A DNA stretch of 64,000 nt from G963678445 sp963678445 (GTDB taxonomy: Bacteria; Hydrogenedentota; Hydrogenedentia; Hydrogenedentales; G963678445), in the NCBI GenBank assembly GCA_963678445.1, contig OY782877.1, forward strand, positions 992,001 through 1,056,000, written 5' to 3'. The notes below the pieces were generated by a model, which saw only the letters and a program-made list of their open reading frames with translations, did no database searches and was not told the origin of the DNA. Made by a program: the position numbers and the translations under genes. How positions within the stretch are numbered: position 1 is the first letter of the stretch; each line of letters starts with the position of its first letter. This document shows, in pieces, positions 42,396 through 49,315 of this stretch.

Positions 42396-44483
42396 TTACG
42401 CCTTTACCTGTCCTTCACTTTCCAGTGTCACCGCTGGATCAATTTCGTTATAGGAAAGTACTACTATTTTCGGGATGTGCCGCTCGACAATACGGCGGAA
42501 GAATCGACGCACGGGCGCCGAGGTCAACACAACGGGTTCCTGACCGGCAAGCACCAGTGGTTGCACCGCCTCTGCGGTGGATACTGCGATCGCATCACCC
42601 CGTTCCGGGGTAACGGGAATGTAGGTACCTGTCTCCGCCTGATTTACTGCATCAAGTACTTCCTGCTCTAATTCGGGGGCGAGCGTCACCACACGCAGGG
42701 TATCATTCTCGTCCACATAATTGGCGCAAATACTACGCGCCAACACATGTCGCGCATACTCCGTCAGCACCTCAACATCTTTGGTGCGGGGTGCGTAATC
42801 ACACAAAACCTCCAGTACGCTTTCCAGATTGCGAATCGAAACACGTTCACGGAGCAGGTTGTGTAGAATTTTCTGCAGTTCGCCATGGGTCAACACGCCC
42901 GGCAGCAATTCATCGACAACGGTTGGCGCGGTTTCTTTGAGGTGCGCCACCAGGGTCTGTACATCTTCACGCGTCAGCAGCTCATCGGCGTGGGCATAGA
43001 TCAGTTCTGTCAGGTGTGTCGCTAAAACGGCCGTCGGTTCGACAATGGTATATCCGGCACGTTCTGCCCGGTCCCGATTGTCCGGACTCACCCAGATCGC
43101 CTGTAGTCCAAAAGCGGGCTCTTCTGTTGGAAAACCCTCTATTTCCTCTTCTACCAGGCCTGGATTCATTGCCAGAAAATAATCAGGAACTAATTCGTAG
43201 CGTGCGATTATACTTTCACGAAGCTTTACGCAATACTCGTTAGGACGCAAGCGCATATTGTCCACAATGCGGATTACAGGCACGATAAATCCCATCTTGG
43301 TGGCGATTTGTTGGCGAATGATCTGGATACGCGTTAATAAATCGCCGCCCTGACGTGCATCGGCCATGGCTATCAACCCGTAGCCCAATTCCAACTTGAG
43401 CGGATCTACTGTCAACAGGTCTTCAGTACGCTGTTCTTCGGGCTCTTCCGCCGCCGCTGCTTCCTCCTCTTCTGCCAGAATCTGCGCTTCTTCCACATGT
43501 TGTTTCGCACGCATTGAAGTATAGGTGAGCAGACCTAATAATGCTGCTACACATACAAAGGGACCGGTTGGCATGCCCGGAACAAGACCAAATACGGTCA
43601 GCATCACTGAGGCCACGCCCAAAGCGCGCGGGTAGCGTGTCAATTGCGTATGGAACTCCGCTCCAAGGTTGGTCTCCTCTGAGGTCGTCCGTGTCACCAC
43701 GAGACCTGCCGCCGTGGAAATAATGAGAGAGGGAATCTGTGAGACCAACCCGTCCCCAATGGTCAGGGTGGTGTAAATATTAATCGCTTCCATAAATGGC
43801 ATATTCAGCATGGCAATACCCACCACCAGGCCCATCACGATGTTGACAATAGTGATGATGATACCCGCGATGGCATCACCGCGCACGAATTTGGTCGCAC
43901 CGTCCATAGCGCCATAAAAATCCGCTTCCCGCTCGATATCCCGCCGCCGTCTCCGTGCCTGCTCCTCGGTAATCAAACCGGCGTTGAGATCGGAATCCAC
44001 CCCCATCTGTTTACCCGGCATCGCATCCAACGTGAAACGCGCTGCCACTTCCGAGATTCGGGTAGCACCGCGCGTGATCACGACGAACTGGATGACCACC
44101 AGGATCACGAATATCACGACCCCAACAAAAATGTTGCCGTAGGTTACAAAACTACCAAAGGCGCGGATTACGCCCCCCGCATCGGCCTGAGCAAGAATCA
44201 GACGGGTTGAGGCTACATTTAAACTCAGGCGAAACAGGGTCAGCATTAGCAGTAGTGAAGGAAAAATAGCAAAATCCACGGCCCGTTGAAGGTACAATGT
44301 GGCCAACAAAACCACCACGGACAGCGAAATATTCACGGTGAGCAAGATGTCCAGCACCAGCTTGGGCATGGGAATCAGCAGGACTACCAAGATGCCGATC
44401 ACACAGATCGCCATCATGATATCGGGATTACGCCCGATAGATAGTCGGCTGTTTCGCATCAGCTGTTGTGCCGAATTCGACAT
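42396..44483 (-). CDS. flhA: flagellar export gate protein FlhA
   Basis: A 695-residue component of the flagellar type III export gate. Eight membrane spans lie in the first half (about 25-325). The FHIPEP-family signature region runs through FALDAMPGKQM-type sequence (FTLDAMPGKQMGVDSDLNAG), which contains the conserved Asp of the cytoplasmic loop. The C-terminal cytoplasmic domain (about 350-690) binds substrate-chaperone complexes. The length is normal. It is in the order fliQ-fliR-flhB-flhA-flhF-flhG. A truncated DPR repeat lies between it and flhB. Confidence 0.97.
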   Translation of the reverse strand: MSNSAQQLMRNSRLSIGRNPDIMMAICVIGILVVLLIPMPKLVLDILLTVNISLSVVVLLATLYLQRAVDFAIFPSLLLMLTLFRLSLNVASTRLILAQADAGGVIRAFGSFVTYGNIFVGVVIFVILVVIQFVVITRGATRISEVAARFTLDAMPGKQMGVDSDLNAGLITEEQARRRRRDIEREADFYGAMDGATKFVRGDAIAGIIITIVNIVMGLVVGIAMLNMPFMEAINIYTTLTIGDGLVSQIPSLIISTAAGLVVTRTTSEETNLGAEFHTQLTRYPRALGVASVMLTVFGLVPGMPTGPFVCVAALLGLLTYTSMRAKQHVEEAQILAEEEEAAAAEEPEEQRTEDLLTVDPLKLELGYGLIAMADARQGGDLLTRIQIIRQQIATKMGFIVPVIRIVDNMRLRPNEYCVKLRESIIARYELVPDYFLAMNPGLVEEEIEGFPTEEPAFGLQAIWVSPDNRDRAERAGYTIVEPTAVLATHLTELIYAHADELLTREDVQTLVAHLKETAPTVVDELLPGVLTHGELQKILHNLLRERVSIRNLESVLEVLCDYAPRTKDVEVLTEYARHVLARSICANYVDENDTLRVVTLAPELEQEVLDAVNQAETGTYIPVTPERGDAIAVSTAEAVQPLVLAGQEPVVLTSAPVRRFFRRIVERHIPKIVVLSYNEIDPAVTLESEGQVKA

Positions 44484-44500
44484 CTCTCTCCTTGTTGTTC

Positions 44501-44559
44501 AGTGACTAAACTCTGAAACATTGCCATAAAACACCATTTCTAACTGTGGCCGCTGGCAC
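44501..44559 (-). repeat. DPR repeat with internal deletion, between flhB and flhA
   Basis: Minus orientation. Head GTGCCAGCGGCCAC (44546-44559 reversed) and the tail CAGAGTTTAGTCACT. The middle hairpin segment is shortened, giving about 59 bp. Confidence 0.65.
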
Positions 44560-44567
44560 GTCGTGCG

Positions 44568-45686
44568 CTACACGGCCGCACGTTGCATATCACGCAGGAT
44601 ACCCCGTCGTTCACGCATCTTTTCGACCCGTCGGTCTATTTGATACACGAAGGACAGCACTTCGGCTACTGCATGGAACAGATCTTCAGGAATCGGCTGC
44701 CCTACTTCCAGGGTACGATACAGGGCACGCGCCAATTCCGGTTTTTGTACAATCGGCACATTGTGTTCCGTGGCCAAATCACGAATACGCTGTGCCATCA
44801 ATCGTTCTCCTTTCGCCACCACAGTGGGTGTACGCATATTTTGTATGTCGTAACGCAACGCCACGGCATAGCGCGTCGGGTTGGTAATCACCACATCCGC
44901 TTCGGGCACCTCCGCCATCATTCGTTGCGTGGCGATTTGCCGTTGCAACTGTTTGATCCGCCGTTTTACATGCGGGTCTCCCTCCATCTCCTTCGTCTCT
45001 TGCTTCGCCTCCTGCACCGTCATTTTCAAATCCTGTTCATGTTGCCAACGCTGAAAACCTAAATCGACGATACCGATTACCAGCATCGCCAGCGCCACCC
45101 GCCACCACACCGCCACCACCAGATTGGCCACAGCGGGCAACAGAATCCATGGCGTTTGTTCCATTAACGTTGGAAACTCGCCTAACCGCGTCCGCATGCT
45201 CAAATAAACGATATAGCTCACTAACGTTAGCTTGGATAATGATTTTGCCAGCTCCACCAGCGAACGTGTTGAAAAAAAACGGCCAAATCCACTCAGTGGA
45301 TTCAGGCGTCCCCATTTAGGTTGCAACGCCTTGGAGCTCATCAGAAAACCCACCTGGAAAAAATTCAACAGTACCCCCGTCACCAACATCACCCCCGCCA
45401 TGGGCATAAAGCCACGAGCGACAAAATACAGCACACGGCCTGCCAAGGTGCGCAACGGCAACTCATCTAAGCGCAGCTCATGCGCATGACCCAAAAAATA
45501 GCGCACCGCCTCTAAAATGTTTTCTGCGATAAACTGTCCGAACATTAATAACGCCAACAACGCCATCCCCAAGGCCGCCGCCGAATTGAGGTCCTGGCTC
45601 TTGGGTACATTACCCTCCTCACGCGCCCGCTGTTTCTTCTGCGGACTCGCTGGAAGTGTCTTTTCTCCGCCTGTATTATCAGGCAT
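44568..45686 (-). CDS. flhB: flagellar export switch protein FlhB, with NPTR variant
   Basis: A 372-residue export-gate protein that controls the switch from rod/hook to filament substrates. It has a basic N-terminus with the KKQRAREEGNVPKSQ motif, four membrane spans (about 35-210), and a cytoplasmic domain. The autocleavage motif, NPTH in almost all family members, reads NPTR here (269-272, ITNPTRYAVALRYD). The Asn-Pro pair needed for cleavage is kept, so cleavage may still occur, but the His-to-Arg change is notable. The length is normal. Confidence 0.95.
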   Translation of the reverse strand: MPDNTGGEKTLPASPQKKQRAREEGNVPKSQDLNSAAALGMALLALLMFGQFIAENILEAVRYFLGHAHELRLDELPLRTLAGRVLYFVARGFMPMAGVMLVTGVLLNFFQVGFLMSSKALQPKWGRLNPLSGFGRFFSTRSLVELAKSLSKLTLVSYIVYLSMRTRLGEFPTLMEQTPWILLPAVANLVVAVWWRVALAMLVIGIVDLGFQRWQHEQDLKMTVQEAKQETKEMEGDPHVKRRIKQLQRQIATQRMMAEVPEADVVITNPTRYAVALRYDIQNMRTPTVVAKGERLMAQRIRDLATEHNVPIVQKPELARALYRTLEVGQPIPEDLFHAVAEVLSFVYQIDRRVEKMRERRGILRDMQRAAV

Positions 45687-45778
45687 AAATTAGCACCTCA
45701 ACACTCCAAAACAACCCTTCCATGATTAACCCATTTGCGTAAAGAGCAAGGGATAGGATCGATCCCGCCCTTTCAAAC

Positions 45779-46546
45779 TCATCCTATGGACCTCATTACC
45801 GTTTCCACATGTTTGAACATGTCAAAGAACATCTTGTCCAACAGATCTATATAGACGCTTAATATCAGCGCCGTCAGCAAAAGTCCTGTAGTAATCGTAA
45901 TCGGAAACCCAACAACAAACAGATGTATCTGCGGTACTACCCGTCCCAGTAAACCCATCGTAATGTAGGCCAACAACATCGCACAGACCACCGGTGAGGC
46001 AATCATCAGCCCATCGCTAAACATCGCGCTCCCCCAACGCGTCACTTCGTAAAACAGGGCTGGACGAGCTACAAATCCACCGAGCGGCACATGCTCAAAA
46101 CTCAAGAGCACCGCCCGCAACATTAGATGGTGGCCATTCACCAAAAGCAGGTATAAGACCGCCAAAATAAACAGAAAAAAACCATAAATCGGAAACTGTG
46201 TCTCCATAGCCGGGTTGAACACATTCATCATGCCAAAACCCGTCTGCATATCCATCAACTGGCCACCCAACTGAATTGTGGCAAAAACCAGCGTCATCAC
46301 AAAGCCCATCATAATACCGATGAAAAACTCCCCCGCCCCCCACGCCACATAGCCCCACGTCGCCTCGGGAATCGGGCTCTCCAGAACCGGCAGAACCGGC
46401 GTGACCAGCATCGCAGCAAAAAACGCCAACGCCACCTTGCCACGCATAGGGAAATTACCCGAACCTATAACCGGCGCAGCCACTATCAGACCGATAAAAC
46501 GCAGCATCACCAGAAAAAACAATCTGAAGATTTCTACTTCGGCCAT
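45779..46546 (-). CDS. fliR: flagellar export gate protein FliR
   Basis: A 255-residue inner-membrane protein of the export gate, assembling in a spiral with FliP and FliQ. It starts MAEVEIFRLFFLVMLRFIGLIVAAPVIG-like, with typical FliR features: RF at the first span, GFMMGFVMTLVF, GMMNVFNPAMETQFPIYGFF, and the C-terminal NRVVPQIHLFVVGFP equivalent (GRVVPQIHLFVVGFPITI). Length and order match other flagellar clusters. A DPR copy separates it from fliQ. Confidence 0.94.
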   Translation of the reverse strand: MAEVEIFRLFFLVMLRFIGLIVAAPVIGSGNFPMRGKVALAFFAAMLVTPVLPVLESPIPEATWGYVAWGAGEFFIGIMMGFVMTLVFATIQLGGQLMDMQTGFGMMNVFNPAMETQFPIYGFFLFILAVLYLLLVNGHHLMLRAVLLSFEHVPLGGFVARPALFYEVTRWGSAMFSDGLMIASPVVCAMLLAYITMGLLGRVVPQIHLFVVGFPITITTGLLLTALILSVYIDLLDKMFFDMFKHVETVMRSIG

Positions 46547-46564
46547 GGCGTACCCGCCTCTCTC

Positions 46565-46655
46565 TTAGTGACTGAAATTTCTCACAAAAACCGAAATACT
46601 GGCTGCCAACAACGATGGCAAGAACCATACCTTCTGGCTGTGGTCCCTGGACCAC
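46565..46655 (-). repeat. DPR repeat, full copy between fliQ and fliR
   Basis: Minus orientation. Head hairpin GTGGTCCAGGGACCAC (46640-46655 reversed), AAGGTATGGTTCTTGCCAT, a CGGTTTTTGTGAG block and the tail TTCAGTCACTAAG. The head abuts the fliQ stop at 46657. Confidence 0.75.
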
Positions 46656-46656
46656 C

Positions 46657-46929
46657 TCAGGGTTTTATCAACGTATCCAAATTACCCAAAAGCTCTTGCA
46701 CGAAATCCAATACCGTGTCCGCCATCCAAGGAAGAAACAGCACAAACGCCAGCATCACTATCACAATCTTAGGCACAAACGTCAGCGTAATTTCCTGAAT
46801 CTGCGTCACCGATTGAAACACACTGATCAAGAGACCAATCACCATGCCCGAAAGTAGCATCGGCGCCGCCGTCAACAATGTAATAAACAACGCACGTTGT
46901 CCAATTTCCAGCACATCATCGATTGTCAT
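46657..46929 (-). CDS. fliQ: flagellar export gate protein FliQ
   Basis: A 90-residue two-span membrane protein of the flagellar export gate. The sequence (MTIDDVLEIGQRALFITLLT ... GLLISVFQSVTQIQEITLTF) matches FliQ over its whole length, including the conserved TQIQE(x)TLxF turn. It is the first gene of the visible flagellar operon; fliP would be expected upstream but is not in the adjacent 500 bp. Confidence 0.93.
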   Translation of the reverse strand: MTIDDVLEIGQRALFITLLTAAPMLLSGMVIGLLISVFQSVTQIQEITLTFVPKIVIVMLAFVLFLPWMADTVLDFVQELLGNLDTLIKP

Positions 46930-47446
46930 CCACTTGCTCCTGTTCCAACACCCTCCGCCATCTTATAACCCAACATACAAGACCTCAGCCTTAGAATACC
47001 ACAACATATAGATACTGTCAACCAGACAAAAACGCGCCAACCCCTTTAATTACACTGATTTGGGGCAATTAACACAGTATACAGAGCCATAAGAATCCCC
47101 CATATATGGGGCTTGAATTTTGAAAGGGCCAGAACATGGCGCATTTCTACACAAACAGCAGTGTTTGATAAAGATTGCATGAACTTCAAGCGCTCTGTTA
47201 GAGTAGTCGCCAGTATACGCATAAGGGATGGCTTGTGCCGTCCTAAACCCAGGTAGAATGTTGCTTTTATAACACCCTCTACCTGTAAAGGCACGAGCGG
47301 ATAGCCATGAATAGACAGCACGCATATCGGGGAGGACATACCGCAGGCGAAACTATCGCCTGCCGCATGTATGCGTGCATCTGAATTGCCTGCCTGAATA
47401 CGGTCCCCTTGCCGCTTGCATCTCGCATCCGTCAAAAACAGCCGAA
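46930..47446. other. 517-bp stretch without a convincing gene
   Basis: Between fliQ and the repeat array before tyrS. Short reading frames occur on the minus strand but show no conserved features, no ribosome-binding sites and no plausible composition. Two small inverted repeats stand out: CCCCATATATGGGG near 47099-47112, and GCAGGCGA (47343-47350) paired with TCGCCTGC (47356-47363) around AACTA. It may hold promoters for both flanks or a small RNA. Confidence 0.4.
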
Positions 47447-47743
47447 GCGGTCCAGCGACCGCAAGCGTTAGGTATGGTCCTTACCATACCTGACCGCAGC
47501 AAAATTTCGTTATTTATGACAGCCTTTCAGCTGTCAGTTACCAAAGTGGTCCAGCGACCGCAAGCGTTAGGTATGGTCCTTACCATACCTGACCGCAGCA
47601 AAACTTCGTTATTTATGACAGCCTTTCAGCTGTCAGTTACTAAAGTGGTCCAGCGACCGCAAGCGTTAGGTATGGTCCTTACCATCCCTGACCACAGCAA
47701 AACTTCGTTATTTATGACAGCCTTTCAGCTGTCAGTTACTAAA
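47447..47743 (+). repeat. tandem array of three 99-bp DPR units upstream of tyrS
   Basis: Three nearly identical units start at 47447, 47546 and 47645, each exactly 99 bp apart. Each unit has a head hairpin (GCGGTC-CAGC-GACCGC or its GTGG variant), a 9-bp hairpin AGGTATGGT-CCTT-ACCATACCT, an AACTTCGTTATTTATGAC block, the hairpin GACAGC-CTTTCA-GCTGTC and the tail GTCAGTTACTAAA. Units 2 and 3 differ at only a few positions. The array ends about 80 bp before the tyrS start. Confidence 0.95.
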
Positions 47744-47824
47744 ATTCGACGTACATGTTTTGCTTTCCCGATACTTTTGACTTTATATCACGACACCTAT
47801 ATCAACGACGTGTGGAGAAAAATA

Positions 47825-49099
47825 ATGACGCTTTTCGAAGAACTTTCCTGGCGTGGCTTTGTTAATCAAATAACCCATGATGAATTGCCTGTAGAACTGG
47901 AAAAGACGCCCTTCACCTTATATTGCGGCTTCGATCCCACGGCGGAAAGCCTGCATATCGGCAGTCTGTTGCCGATTATGGGGCTGGCGCATTTTCAACG
48001 TGCGGGACATCGCCCGCTGGTCTTGGTCGGTGGTGGCACCGGCCTAATCGGCGACCCCAGCTTCAAGGCTGCCGAACGCAGCCTGCTCACCAAGGAACAG
48101 GTGGATATCAACGCACAAGGCATCCGGCGTCAGTTGGAGCACTTTTTGAGTTTTGAGGGTGCAAACGCTGCACAAATGGTCAACAATGCCGATTGGCTGT
48201 GCACCTTCAGTCTGCTGGATTTCCTGCGCGACATCGGCAAGCACTTCAGCGTCAACGTCATGCTCAGCCGCGAGTCGGTACGCCAGCGTCTGGAAGATCG
48301 CGACCACGGTATCTCCTATACCGAATTTACCTACAGTCTGTTACAAGCCTACGACTTCCTGCACCTCAACCGGGAATACGGCTGCCGTCTGCAGATTGGC
48401 GGTAGCGACCAATGGGGCAACATCGTCGCCGGTATGGATCTGGCCCGACGCCTGAATAATGGCGCCACCTATGGGTTGACCTTCCCGTTGGTCACAAAAG
48501 CGGATGGCACCAAATTCGGTAAAACAGAAGGCGGCAATATCTGGCTCGACCCCAAACGCACCTCGCCGTACAAGTTCTATCAATTCTGGATCAACCAGAG
48601 CGACGAAGACACACCAAAATATCTGCGTTACTTCACCTTCCTGCCCCAGGAAACCATTCTGGATTTGGAAAAACAGATTCAGGAAGAGCCGCACAAACGC
48701 GCAGCGCAACGTAGATTGGCCGAAGAAGTTACGCTGTTGGTACATGGCGAGACAGCGCTACAAAACGCCATCAAAGCCTCGCAAGCCATGTTTGGCGGCG
48801 ACCTCAACGGCCTGGACAGCGAAACCCTGCTCGACATTTTCAGCGAGGTACCCAACAAGGAAATCCCGCGTCAACTTCTCAGCGAAGGACGCATGCTGGT
48901 GGACCTTTTGGTTGAACAGGACATCTTCGCCAGTAAAGGCGAGGCGCGTCGTATGATCGGCAACGGCGGTCTGTATTTGAACAGTACGCGTATCGACGGG
49001 CTTGACGCCGCACTCACCGAGTCCTCCTGCCTGACAGATAATATTGCCATCGTGCGAAAAGGGAAAAAGAATTATTACCTGCTCAAATTCATTGCCTGA
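47825..49099 (+). CDS. tyrS: tyrosyl-tRNA synthetase
   Basis: A 424-residue class I aminoacyl-tRNA synthetase that charges tRNA-Tyr. The nucleotide-binding HIGH motif is HIGS (44-47), the KMSKS equivalent is KFGKT (230-234), and YCGFDPTAESLHIG and GGSDQWGNI are typical of bacterial TyrRS. A C-terminal S4-like RNA-binding domain covers about 355-424. The start ATG at 47825 follows GGAG about 9 nt upstream (GTGTGGAGAAAAATA). The same frame is open for 150 codons upstream only because the tandem DPR array lacks stops in that frame; that part is not protein coding in any conserved sense. Confidence 0.96.
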   Translation: MTLFEELSWRGFVNQITHDELPVELEKTPFTLYCGFDPTAESLHIGSLLPIMGLAHFQRAGHRPLVLVGGGTGLIGDPSFKAAERSLLTKEQVDINAQGIRRQLEHFLSFEGANAAQMVNNADWLCTFSLLDFLRDIGKHFSVNVMLSRESVRQRLEDRDHGISYTEFTYSLLQAYDFLHLNREYGCRLQIGGSDQWGNIVAGMDLARRLNNGATYGLTFPLVTKADGTKFGKTEGGNIWLDPKRTSPYKFYQFWINQSDEDTPKYLRYFTFLPQETILDLEKQIQEEPHKRAAQRRLAEEVTLLVHGETALQNAIKASQAMFGGDLNGLDSETLLDIFSEVPNKEIPRQLLSEGRMLVDLLVEQDIFASKGEARRMIGNGGLYLNSTRIDGLDAALTESSCLTDNIAIVRKGKKNYYLLKFIA

Positions 49100-49100
49100 A

Positions 49101-49314
49101 GTGGTCTAAGGACTACTTTAGTGACTTAACTCTGAAAAGTTGTCATAAAAAACGAAATTTTTGTTTCGGTCAGGGATGGTAAGGACGATACCTAACGCTT
49201 GCGGTCGCTGGACCGCTTTAGTGACTTAACTCTGAAGAGCCGTCATAAAGAATGACGTTTTACTTGTGGTCAGGGACATCAAGGAGCATATCTCCTGAGT
49301 GTGTCCCTGGCCAC
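49101..49314 (-). repeat. DPR array: one head fragment plus two full units
   Basis: Minus orientation. A head-only fragment GTAGTC-CTTA-GACCAC (49101-49116) adjoins unit 1 (49117-49216, head GCGGTCCAGCGACCGC) and unit 2 (49217-49314, head GTGGCCAGGGACAC). Both units have tails ending AGTCACTAAAG. The array fills the gap between the convergent stops of tyrS and the histidine kinase gene, inverted relative to the array in front of tyrS. Confidence 0.88.
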
Positions 49315-49315
49315 T

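Noticed and set aside
47046..47435. A 129-codon minus-strand frame in the gap before tyrS
   Set aside because: No conserved features, poor start context and an implausible composition.
47447..47743. CRISPR array
   Set aside because: The three 99-bp units are directly adjacent with no unique spacers, and there are no cas genes.
47375..47824. 150-codon N-terminal extension of tyrS through the tandem array
   Set aside because: It translates the 99-bp repeat three times (99 is divisible by three, so the frame stays open). TyrRS of normal length begins at 47825 with its own ribosome-binding site.
47140..47824. T-box or other tRNA-sensing leader before tyrS
   Set aside because: No T-box bulge sequence or specifier loop could be recognised, and the host looks Gram-negative. 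The repeats belong to a family also found in front of unrelated genes.
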